From Polynucleobacter sp. es-EL-1 (GTDB taxonomy: Bacteria; Pseudomonadota; Gammaproteobacteria; Burkholderiales; Burkholderiaceae), in NCBI RefSeq assembly GCF_018687975.1, contig NZ_CP061310.1, positions 682,001-746,000 of the forward strand: 64,000 nt of DNA. Direction: 5' to 3'. Positions 8,170-15,236 of this stretch are shown here, one piece after another. Numbering within the stretch: the first letter of the stretch is position 1; each line of letters starts with the position of its first letter. Below the pieces are notes generated by a model. The model was not told where the DNA came from. It did no database searches and saw nothing but the letters and a program-made list of their open reading frames with translations. The position numbers were made by a program, and so were the translations under genes.

Positions 8170-9186
8170 ATGAAAGTTTTTTACGATAAAGACGCTGATT
8201 TGTCACTCATTAAAGGCAAGAAGGTCACCATTATTGGTTATGGTTCACAGGGTCACGCACATGCATTGAACCTCAAGGATTCAGGCTGCAATGTGACTGT
8301 GGGTTTGCGTAAAGACGGCGCTTCCTGGAGTAAAGCTGCAAATGCTGGTTTGACAGTGAAAGAAGTGGGCGAAGCAGTTAAAGATGCTGATGTCGTGATG
8401 ATGCTTTTGCCTGATGAGCAAATTGCTGAGGTTTACAACAAAGAAGTGCATGGCAATATCAAGCAAGGCGCTGCGCTTGCTTTTGCTCATGGCTTTAATG
8501 TTCACTATGGTCAAGTGCAGCCACGCGCTGACTTAGATGTCATCATGATTGCTCCTAAGGCTCCTGGTCATACTGTTCGTGGCACATACGCTCAAGGTGG
8601 CGGCGTTCCTCACTTGATCGCTGTGTATCAAGATAAATCTGGTTCAGCTCGTGATGTGGCTTTGTCCTATGCAACGGCAAACGGCGGCGGTCGTGCTGGC
8701 ATTATTGAAACCAACTTCCGCGAAGAAACTGAAACTGACTTGTTCGGTGAGCAGGCTGTTCTTTGTGGCGGCGCAGTGGAATTGATCAAGGCAGGCTTTG
8801 AGACTCTGGTTGAGGCTGGTTACGCTCCAGAGATGGCCTATTTTGAGTGCTTGCATGAGCTCAAGTTGATTGTGGACTTGATCTACGAGGGTGGTATCGC
8901 CAATATGAACTACTCCATCTCTAATAATGCTGAGTACGGTGAGTATGTAACTGGCCCACGTGTTGTTACAGAAGATACTAAAAACGCCATGCGTCAGTGC
9001 CTGAAAGATATTCAGACTGGTGAGTATGCAAAGAGCTTCATCTTGGAAAACAAAGCAGGTGCGCCGACTTTGATTTCACGTCGTCGTTTGAATGCAGAGC
9101 ATGACATCGAAGTGGTGGGTGCAAAATTACGCGCCATGATGCCTTGGATTGCGAAGAACAAATTAGTTGATCAGACCAAGAACTAA
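8170..9186 (+). CDS. ilvC: Ketol-acid reductoisomerase (class I)
   Basis: This 338-residue enzyme carries out the Mg-dependent alkyl migration and NADPH reduction of acetolactate to 2,3-dihydroxyisovalerate. The N-terminal Rossmann domain has GYGSQG at 23-28. The C-terminal knotted domain carries the metal ligands in ETDLFGEQAVLCGG (about 188-201). Length fits the short class I form. A ribosome site (AAGGAAAG) precedes the ATG. It follows ilvH by 51 bases, forming ilvIHC. Confidence 0.96.
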   Translation: MKVFYDKDADLSLIKGKKVTIIGYGSQGHAHALNLKDSGCNVTVGLRKDGASWSKAANAGLTVKEVGEAVKDADVVMMLLPDEQIAEVYNKEVHGNIKQGAALAFAHGFNVHYGQVQPRADLDVIMIAPKAPGHTVRGTYAQGGGVPHLIAVYQDKSGSARDVALSYATANGGGRAGIIETNFREETETDLFGEQAVLCGGAVELIKAGFETLVEAGYAPEMAYFECLHELKLIVDLIYEGGIANMNYSISNNAEYGEYVTGPRVVTEDTKNAMRQCLKDIQTGEYAKSFILENKAGAPTLISRRRLNAEHDIEVVGAKLRAMMPWIAKNKLVDQTKN

Positions 9187-9235
9187 GCTTCATTCAGTTA
9201 AAAAATTGTTGTAAATAGATAGGCTCAGAATAAAG

Positions 9236-9883
9236 ATGATGTATCCACACCCCATTATTGCAAGAGAAGGTTGGCCATATTTGGCACTAGTGGGGGCAGT
9301 GACCTTGTTAGTCCATTATTTAGGTGGCATTGCATGGTCTTGGCCTTTGTGGATTATTTTCATCTTTGTTCTGCAGTTCTTTCGCGATCCGCAGCGTATT
9401 GCAGCCCTGGGTCGTGACTTGGTTTTGTCACCTGCCGATGGTCGCATTGTCGTTGTAGAAAAGACTATGGACCCTTATGCGGAGCGCGAAGCACTCAAAA
9501 TTAGTGTGTTCATGAATGTATTTAACGTTCACTCGAACCGTAGCGCAGTAAATGGCTTGGTGAAAGAGATTCAGTATTTCCCTGGTAAGTTTGTTAACGC
9601 GGATTTAGATAAAGCATCGACAGAAAATGAACGCAACGCAGTGGTCATTGACGCTAACGGTCAGATCGTGACTTTGGTCCAAGTAGCGGGCCTCATTGCC
9701 AGACGTATTCTTTGCTACATTCATGTGGGTGATCGATTGAAGGCGGGTGAGCGTTATGGCTTTATTCGCTTTGGATCTCGTGTGGATGTATATTTACCTT
9801 TAACGGCTGAGCCATTGGTAAGTGTTGGCGATAAAGTATTTGCCACTAATACTGCGCTGGCTCGTGTGCCTGGTTTAGATTAA
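9236..9883 (+). CDS. psd: Phosphatidylserine decarboxylase proenzyme
   Basis: A 215-residue short-type (PSD-A) decarboxylase that converts phosphatidylserine to phosphatidylethanolamine at the inner membrane. Two hydrophobic segments lie at about 14-48. Conserved SPADGR (65-70) and NVFNVHSNRSAVNG (94-107) elements are present. Self-cleavage is expected at G180-S181 in RFGSRVDVYLP, where Ser becomes the pyruvoyl cofactor. ATG 9239 is an equally possible start one codon later. It is followed at once by pssA, so substrate-making and substrate-using enzymes are co-encoded. Confidence 0.94.
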   Translation: MMYPHPIIAREGWPYLALVGAVTLLVHYLGGIAWSWPLWIIFIFVLQFFRDPQRIAALGRDLVLSPADGRIVVVEKTMDPYAEREALKISVFMNVFNVHSNRSAVNGLVKEIQYFPGKFVNADLDKASTENERNAVVIDANGQIVTLVQVAGLIARRILCYIHVGDRLKAGERYGFIRFGSRVDVYLPLTAEPLVSVGDKVFATNTALARVPGLD

Positions 9884-9906
9884 TTCGTCTTTATTTAAGG
9901 TCTTCC

Positions 9907-10770
9907 TTGACTTCATTTCGCCGTCGTGGCCGTTTAGATCGCAATCGTTTGCAACGCTCTCGCGTGGGGAAAACTCAGGAGGAGTGGGCAGATGATTTGG
10001 GTGATGGCGTAGATTTTGAAGTAGAAGAGCTGCATGCCGATAAGCCGCGAGTTCGCAGTAAAGGTATTTACCTCTTACCCAATGCCTTTACTACTGCTGC
10101 CTTGTTCTGCGGTTTCTTTGCCATCGTCAATGCCATGAATCACCATTTTGAGATTGCTGCAATTGCTATTTTTGCATCTCTAGTGCTTGACGGTATGGAT
10201 GGTCGTGTTGCTCGGATGACCAATACCCAAAGCGCCTTTGGTGAGCAATATGACTCCTTAGCAGATATGGTTTCATTTGGAGTTGCTCCCGCCTTGGTTG
10301 CTTATGAGTGGGCCCTTAAGGACTTGGGTAAGTGGGGTTGGTTGGCTGCCTTTACGTATTGCGCTGGAGCTGCTTTGCGCTTGGCACGTTTTAATGTGAA
10401 CACTGGTGTTGTCGACAAGAAGTTTTTCCAAGGGCTGCCAAGTCCTGCGGCAGGCGCCTTAATGGCCGGCTTTATTTGGCTAGCGGATGATAATAAGATT
10501 CCCGTACGAGATAGCGCAATTCCTTGGATCACTTTCTTTTTGGCGGTATATGCTGGCTTGACGATGGTTTCCAATGCCCGTTTTTATAGTGGTAAGGCGC
10601 TTGATGTTCGCTATCGCGTCCCGTTTGGAGTCATGGTGCTCTTGATTCTGACCTTTGTACTGATTTCATCTAACCCACCCCTGACGCTATTTGGTTTGTT
10701 TGTTGTTTATTCCATTTCTGGATATGTCATTTGGGCATGGGAACGTCTCAGCGGACGTCGTTTTAGCTAA
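9907..10770 (+). CDS. pssA: CDP-diacylglycerol--serine O-phosphatidyltransferase
   Basis: A 287-residue integral membrane enzyme that makes phosphatidylserine from CDP-diacylglycerol and serine. The CDP-alcohol phosphotransferase signature DGx2ARx8Gx3Dx3D is seen as DGRVARMTNTQSAFGEQYDSLAD around residues 98-120. About seven to eight hydrophobic spans follow a basic cytoplasmic N-terminus. The chosen start is TTG 9907 (reading MTSFRRRGRLDR), 23 bases after psd; no in-frame ATG lies nearby. The product feeds the decarboxylase encoded just upstream. Confidence 0.93.
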   Translation: MTSFRRRGRLDRNRLQRSRVGKTQEEWADDLGDGVDFEVEELHADKPRVRSKGIYLLPNAFTTAALFCGFFAIVNAMNHHFEIAAIAIFASLVLDGMDGRVARMTNTQSAFGEQYDSLADMVSFGVAPALVAYEWALKDLGKWGWLAAFTYCAGAALRLARFNVNTGVVDKKFFQGLPSPAAGALMAGFIWLADDNKIPVRDSAIPWITFFLAVYAGLTMVSNARFYSGKALDVRYRVPFGVMVLLILTFVLISSNPPLTLFGLFVVYSISGYVIWAWERLSGRRFS

Positions 10771-10798
10771 AAAATCATTTTTAGGTTATATTAAAACC

Positions 10799-10876
10799 AT
10801 GTTAATCAATTTCTCACCCCTAACCGGTCTTCTTCTGCTAGCACTGAGCCTAAAGCTTGGGGCGGGTAAGGCCTGA
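10799..10876 (+). CDS. leuL: Leucine-rich leader peptide of a leu attenuator
   Basis: A 25-codon frame, ATG 10799 to TGA 10874-10876, with nine leucines. Four consecutive Leu codons (CTT CTT CTG CTA, codons 11-14) lie in TGLLLLALSLKL. It sits between pssA and leuA and is followed by a terminator hairpin. The TGLLLL core resembles the enterobacterial leuL leader peptide (recalled, not searched). The expected role is to sense charged tRNA-Leu by ribosome stalling. A Shine-Dalgarno is weak: only AGG at 10783-10785. A longer in-frame-free reading from 10691 is not supported because it overlaps pssA. Confidence 0.7.
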   Translation: MLINFSPLTGLLLLALSLKLGAGKA

Positions 10877-10936
10877 GTTAATGAGATCACAGTAGTACAT
10901 TAACCACCACATACCGGCCCCAGCAAATTGCTGGGG
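10855..10936 (+). promoter_or_regulatory. leu attenuator: competing hairpins
   Basis: GCTTGGGGCGGG at 10855-10866, inside the end of the leader frame, can pair with the left arm of the downstream terminator (GGGGC 10859-10863 with GCCCC 10917-10921, and GG 10865-10866 with CC 10914-10915 across one mismatch). A ribosome stalled on Leu codons 11-14 would leave this G-run free to form the antiterminator; a ribosome reaching the stop codon would mask it. A separate perfect 7-base-pair hairpin GTTAATG (10877-10883) / CATTAAC (10898-10904) lies between. The pairing is seen; the mechanism is inferred. Confidence 0.55.
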
Positions 10937-10947
10937 TTTTTGTTTTT
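10918..10947 (+). terminator. Rho-independent terminator (attenuator) before leuA
   Basis: CCCCAGC (10918-10924), loop AAATT, GCTGGGG (10930-10936), followed by a T-rich tract to 10947. It lies 70 bases upstream of the leuA start and directly behind the Leu-rich leader peptide, so premature termination is its likely purpose. Confidence 0.8.
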
Positions 10948-11016
10948 AAGGCTAAGTAATAGTTAGCAAGTATTAGTAGTAAAGATAATGATGCAATATT
11001 GAACTGGAGAGTAGTG

Positions 11017-12564
11017 ATGAGCGACAAAGTAATCATTTTTGATACCACCTTGCGAGATGGCGAACAATCGCCAGGCGCCTCCATGACGAAGGACGAGAAA
11101 GTGCGTATTGCACGTCAATTAGAGCGCCTCAAGGTTGATGTGATTGAGGCAGGTTTTGCGGCTAGCTCAGAAGGTGACTTTCAGGCGATTTCCGCGGTTG
11201 CTGCTGCAGTCAAGGACTCGATCGTTTGTTCGCTTGCTCGTGCCAACGATAAAGATATCACCCGTGCAGCCGATGCTTTGAAGGCTGCCAATGCAAAACG
11301 TATTCATGCTTTCTTGGCAACTAGTCCATTGCATATGGCGGTGAAGTTACGCATGTCTCCAGAGGAGGTATTGGAGCAGGCCAAACGCTCGATTCGATTT
11401 GCTAGAAATTTGGCAGAAGATATTGAGTTCTCTGCAGAAGACGGTTATCGCTCTGAAATGGACTTTTTATGCCGCGTTGTGGAGGCGGTGATTAAAGAGG
11501 GCGCCTCAACAATCAATATTCCCGATACGGTAGGTTACGCAACCCCAGAGTTGTATGGCGAGTTTATTAAAACCTTGCGTACACGGGTGCCTAACTCGGA
11601 CAAGGCTGTGTGGTCAGTGCATTGCCATAACGACTTAGGGATGGCTGTAGCCAACTCATTAGCTGGGGTGAAGATTGGTGGTGCACGTCAAATTGAATGC
11701 ACGATTAATGGCTTAGGAGAGCGCGCTGGCAATACTGCCTTGGAAGAGATTGTGATGTCTTTACGTACACGTAAGGATTACTTTGATATGACGTGCGGCA
11801 TTGATGCTACTCAGATTGTTCCTGCCTCTAAGTTAGTCTCACAGATTACCGGGTTTGTTGTTCAGCCCAATAAAGCAGTAGTCGGTGCGAATGCTTTTGC
11901 GCATACCTCTGGCATTCATCAAGATGGTATTTTGAAGAATCGCGATACCTATGAAATCATGCGTGCAGAAGACGTGGGTTGGGCTACCAATAAAATTGTT
12001 TTGGGGAAGTTATCTGGCCGCAATGCATTTAAGCAACGCTTACAAGAGTTGGGAATTGCTATTGAAGCTGAAGCTGATTTGAATGAGGCATTTATTCGCT
12101 TTAAAGCTTTAGCTGACCAGAAGTCTGAAATTTTTGATGAAGACATTATTGCCATCATGTCAGATTCTGCAGCGGCAGAAGAGGGTGAGTTCTATAAATT
12201 TATTTCTTTAAGTCAGCATTCTGAAACAGGTGAGCGTCCAAAGTCTAAAGTCACTTTCCGTGTTGGCGATAAAGAGGCAAGCTCAGAGGCTGAAGGTAAC
12301 GGCCCAGTAGATGCAAGCTTGAATGCCATTGAGGAGATTGTGAAGAGTGGGGCAGAGCAGTTGCTCTATTCAGTCAATGCGATTACTTCTGGAACGCAGT
12401 CTCAAGGCGAAGTCACTGTGCGATTGTCTAAAGGTGGGCGCATCGTCAATGGCGTTGGAACTGATCCTGACATTATTGCGGCATCAGCTAAAGCCTATTT
12501 ATCGGCATTGAATAAATTGCACGACCCTAGCCAAGCCAAACTCAATGCGCAGATGACCCCGTAA
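11017..12564 (+). CDS. leuA: 2-isopropylmalate synthase
   Basis: A 515-residue enzyme that condenses acetyl-CoA and 2-oxoisovalerate, the first committed step of leucine synthesis. It has a TIM-barrel HMGL-like domain with DTTLRDGEQSPG (9-20) and the metal motif HCHNDLG, and a C-terminal regulatory domain that binds leucine. ATG 11017 is preferred over the upstream in-frame TTG 10999 because CTGGAGAG lies 5-12 bases before it and MSDKVIIFDTT is the usual N-terminus. It is preceded by a leucine attenuator, giving both transcriptional and allosteric control by leucine. Confidence 0.95.
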   Translation: MSDKVIIFDTTLRDGEQSPGASMTKDEKVRIARQLERLKVDVIEAGFAASSEGDFQAISAVAAAVKDSIVCSLARANDKDITRAADALKAANAKRIHAFLATSPLHMAVKLRMSPEEVLEQAKRSIRFARNLAEDIEFSAEDGYRSEMDFLCRVVEAVIKEGASTINIPDTVGYATPELYGEFIKTLRTRVPNSDKAVWSVHCHNDLGMAVANSLAGVKIGGARQIECTINGLGERAGNTALEEIVMSLRTRKDYFDMTCGIDATQIVPASKLVSQITGFVVQPNKAVVGANAFAHTSGIHQDGILKNRDTYEIMRAEDVGWATNKIVLGKLSGRNAFKQRLQELGIAIEAEADLNEAFIRFKALADQKSEIFDEDIIAIMSDSAAAEEGEFYKFISLSQHSETGERPKSKVTFRVGDKEASSEAEGNGPVDASLNAIEEIVKSGAEQLLYSVNAITSGTQSQGEVTVRLSKGGRIVNGVGTDPDIIAASAKAYLSALNKLHDPSQAKLNAQMTP

Positions 12565-12588
12565 GTAAGGGCATCTGCAATACCTTCT

Positions 12589-13179
12589 TTATTTATTGAG
12601 ATCGGTATTCTGATAGTACTTAGTGCCTTTGCCGGTAATTTCTGCGGCGAGGCCTGAGTCTGTGAGTTGGTACATCAACACCCCAGGCGCCACCACGGCG
12701 GCATCTTGATAGGCACCGCCATCGGCTTGATATTTAGCTGCGGCAGTAACTTGTCCGCCAAAAGTCCATCCAGAATTTTTAAAGTCATTTAATGCCGCTT
12801 TTGTTTGGAAGACAAAGATATTCTGAAAGGATTTAATGCCAATGCCCAGACCCGCTTGGACTTCAGCCATATTCATATAAACAGGCTTGGAATCTTTTTC
12901 AATGACTACGCCGCTACCAGTTCCGCCACCAGCAATCAAGATCTTCATCCCAAAATTACTAAAAGTGGCATAGCCAACCGATTTGTCAATAAGCTCTTTG
13001 GCCTTAGGCGAAACCGCATAGAGTTGCTTTAGCGTTTCATCACTCTTTTTGAGGATATCCTGCCGCTGCTGGGCAGTGGTTTTATCGGAACTAAAGGGAT
13101 TGGAAAACTGCGCATGACATAAAGCAGGGGTAATAGCTAATATACTGACAGCTAATAAGCGAATGAGTTGGGCATGCAT
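12589..13179 (-). CDS. SYLF/YSC84-domain exported protein
   Basis: A 196-residue protein with a signal peptide (hydrophobic core about 6-20, cleavage likely after CHA at 23) and a SYLF (DUF500, Ysc84) domain with the sequence SVGYATFSNFGMKILIAGGGTGSGVV. SYLF domains bind lipids; bacterial members are periplasmic or membrane-associated and poorly understood. The start at 13179 is chosen over a longer frame because AGGGGA precedes it and the signal peptide begins there. It faces away from the patatin-like lipoprotein gene across 85 bases; both encode lipid-related envelope proteins. Confidence 0.85.
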   Translation of the reverse strand: MHAQLIRLLAVSILAITPALCHAQFSNPFSSDKTTAQQRQDILKKSDETLKQLYAVSPKAKELIDKSVGYATFSNFGMKILIAGGGTGSGVVIEKDSKPVYMNMAEVQAGLGIGIKSFQNIFVFQTKAALNDFKNSGWTFGGQVTAAAKYQADGGAYQDAAVVAPGVLMYQLTDSGLAAEITGKGTKYYQNTDLNK

Positions 13180-13264
13180 GGATCTTCCCCTGGTTTTATG
13201 TCGGTTTAGAAATAATTCCGTCTTTATACTCCATTTAGTTTCATTTAATCTTTCGCTACCCACT

Positions 13265-14470
13265 ATGTCATCACTGATTCGCCTTACGGTTATTTGCTCC
13301 ATTGTGTTTTTGACTGCTTGTAGCAGCTTGCAGCGTAAAGCCGCTGTTCCCTCTGACCAGATGGGTCAAGCACAAATAGCTGGATTATCTGGCGTGAGAT
13401 ATATGGTTGCCAGTCAGGCTAGCATCGATCAGATGGCAAGCGATATTGAGGCAGGATTTAAAGTCCGGAGTGCGGCAAGCTTAAATTCCGCAGCAAATTA
13501 TTTATCACTATCGGGCGGCGGTGATGATGGCGCCTATGGTGCAGGTCTTTTAATTGGTTGGTCCGAGCGTGGCGATCGCCCGCAATTTAACTTAGTGACC
13601 GGTATTAGTACAGGCGCCTTGATCGCCCCATTTGCTTTTATGGGCAAAGAGTATGACCCAGTGCTACGTCATGTGTATACCCAAGTGGGGCCGGAAGATA
13701 TTTACATTGAACGAGGCCTGATTTCGGGGATTTTGGGAGACGGTCTGTCAGACACCACCCCTTTATATCAACTGATTTCTAAATATGTTGATGAGAAATT
13801 CTTAAAAAAGGTGGCTGATGAGTACGCCACCAAAAATCGTTGGTTATTGATTGGCACCACCAATTTAGACGCCGGAGTACCAGTAGTTTGGAATATGGGT
13901 AGGATTGCCAGCATTGGAACGCCTGAAGCTCTGGAGCTATTTAGAAAGATTATGCTTGCCTCTGCCTCTATTCCTGGGGCGTTTTCCCCCATGCTGTTTG
14001 ATGTTGAGGTTGCTGGGAAGAGTTTCCAGGAGATGCATGTCGACGGTGGCGCTATCACCCAGGTTTTTCTCTATCCAAGCGCTTTATCTGCACGCGCACA
14101 AGATCTCAAGCTCAAGCTCCAAAAGCAACGCAATGCTTACATTATTCGTAATTCGCGTTTGGATCCTCAATGGCGCGAGACCGAACGGGGTACTTTAAGT
14201 ATTGTTCAAAGAGCTATTTCAAGCCTTATTCAGACACAAGGTGTAGGAGATCTATATCGCATCTATCACACCACCCAGCTTGATGGGGTTGGTTTCAATT
14301 TGGCATACATTGGCTCGGACTTTAAATTTCCGCATAAAACAGAGTTTGATACTGCCTACATGCAGGCCCTTTTTGATTATGGCTATCGGCAGGGCATCGC
14401 TGGCAAGGAGTGGCAAAAGTACCCACCAGGCTATAAACGGGGATTTGATGAGAATTTGCCTAAAAAGTAG
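13265..14470 (+). CDS. Patatin-like phospholipase lipoprotein
   Basis: A 401-residue predicted lipoprotein; the lipobox LTAC ends at about Cys19 of the signal peptide MSSLIRLTVICSIVFLTAC. The patatin fold has all key elements: the oxyanion loop SGGGDDGAYGAG, the nucleophile motif GISTG and the DGG of the catalytic Asp (VDGGAI). It is expected to hydrolyse acyl chains of lipids at the envelope. ATG 13265 is preferred because it begins a clean lipoprotein signal; a longer frame from 13163 would run over the divergent gene. No partner is evident downstream. Confidence 0.88.
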   Translation: MSSLIRLTVICSIVFLTACSSLQRKAAVPSDQMGQAQIAGLSGVRYMVASQASIDQMASDIEAGFKVRSAASLNSAANYLSLSGGGDDGAYGAGLLIGWSERGDRPQFNLVTGISTGALIAPFAFMGKEYDPVLRHVYTQVGPEDIYIERGLISGILGDGLSDTTPLYQLISKYVDEKFLKKVADEYATKNRWLLIGTTNLDAGVPVVWNMGRIASIGTPEALELFRKIMLASASIPGAFSPMLFDVEVAGKSFQEMHVDGGAITQVFLYPSALSARAQDLKLKLQKQRNAYIIRNSRLDPQWRETERGTLSIVQRAISSLIQTQGVGDLYRIYHTTQLDGVGFNLAYIGSDFKFPHKTEFDTAYMQALFDYGYRQGIAGKEWQKYPPGYKRGFDENLPKK

Positions 14471-14695
14471 GCATATACCCCTCATTTTTTGATAAATTCT
14501 ATATAAATCAAATACTTAAGATTTTTTCATGCCTTCATATTACTGATGGGGGGGTAGCGGCATCGATCAAAATGGAGGCCAATCTGATACAATTCGAGGG
14601 CTTTGATTTTTAAAGCTTTTTTGTTTTATTCGATTAATAAATGCACGACACAAATTGGGTGAAAGCTCAGGTGTTCGCAAGTAAGGAGTATGAAA
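14471..14695. other. Intergenic region upstream of rpsO
   Basis: This 225-base, AT-rich gap should hold the rpsO promoter. A TACAAT -10-like hexamer is at 14588-14593 but I see no convincing -35. A small hairpin GCTTT (14600-14604) / AAAGC (14612-14616) followed by six Ts resembles a weak terminator lying between that hexamer and the gene. The rpsO ribosome site AAGGAG is at 14683-14688. No further gene is supported. Confidence 0.4.
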
Positions 14696-14965
14696 ATGGC
14701 AGTTGCTGATATTAAGACGGCGGAAATCGTCAAAGAGAACGCGCGCAGCGCAAACGATACGGGTAGCCCTGAAGTTCAAGTTTCATTGCTTACAGCCCGT
14801 ATCAATGAATTAACCCCCCATTTCAAAGCTAACGCAAAAGATCATCACAGCCGTCGTGGCTTGTTGAAGATGGTTTCACGCCGTCGCCGCCTCTTGGATT
14901 ACCTCAAGGGCAAGGATTTGGGTCGCTATCGCGCATTGATCGAGAAATTAGGTCTCCGTAAGTAA
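14696..14965 (+). CDS. rpsO: 30S ribosomal protein S15
   Basis: An 89-residue ribosomal protein that binds 16S rRNA in the platform. The family block NDTGSPEVQVSLLTARI and the basic KDHHSRRGLLKMVSRRRRLL region are intact. ATG 14696 is chosen instead of 14690 because AAGGAG lies 7 bases upstream of it and MAVADIKTAE is the normal N-terminus. It is followed by pnp, the classic rpsO-pnp arrangement. Confidence 0.97.
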   Translation: MAVADIKTAEIVKENARSANDTGSPEVQVSLLTARINELTPHFKANAKDHHSRRGLLKMVSRRRRLLDYLKGKDLGRYRALIEKLGLRK

Positions 14966-14981
14966 TTCTTATCGGTATGCA

Positions 14982-15044
14982 ATGCCATCTTTCTTAGGGT
15001 TGTTTCTTAACGGAATCAGTCTTAAGCAGATGGCATGTTTTTTT
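14982..15044 (+). terminator. Long-loop hairpin with T-tract after rpsO
   Basis: ATGCCATCT (14982-14990) pairs perfectly with AGATGGCAT (15028-15036), followed by G and seven Ts (15038-15044). The 37-base loop is unusually long for an intrinsic terminator, so it could be a terminator for rpsO or a processing structure in an rpsO-pnp transcript. It begins 17 bases after the rpsO stop. Confidence 0.5.
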
Positions 15045-15231
15045 GAGCGCTTCAAGATTATTTGTGTAGGGGATCGTGTCATTCCAATGAGTTTCTGGAT
15101 TACAAAATCCAGTGCCTCCCTGGAATGGCATCCCTTGTAGTCTTAAATCGCTCCAGTGTTGTCGTGACACTGCTTTATCCCACGGCAAGCGCAATACCCA
15201 TGTGGGTTTTGCGTGAACAATTTGGAGAAGA
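14994..15231 (-). pseudogene. Possible coding remnant between rpsO and pnp
   Basis: On the minus strand the rpsO-pnp gap stays open for about 79 codons and ends at TAA 14996-14994. The translation is Trp-rich and varied, with stretches such as LRLQGMPFQGGTGFCNPE and HWNDTIPYTNNLEALKK, which look more like real protein than the low-quality frames found opposite genes. There is no ATG with a ribosome site before the frame runs antisense into pnp, so it would be a 5'-truncated remnant. I recognise no family. The frame could also be open by chance. Confidence 0.25.
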
Positions 15232-15236
15232 TCAGA

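Noticed and set aside
10691..10876. A 61-codon frame starting inside pssA and ending at the leu leader stop
   Set aside because: Its first half is antiphase to pssA; only the last 25 codons, from ATG 10799, make sense as a leader peptide.
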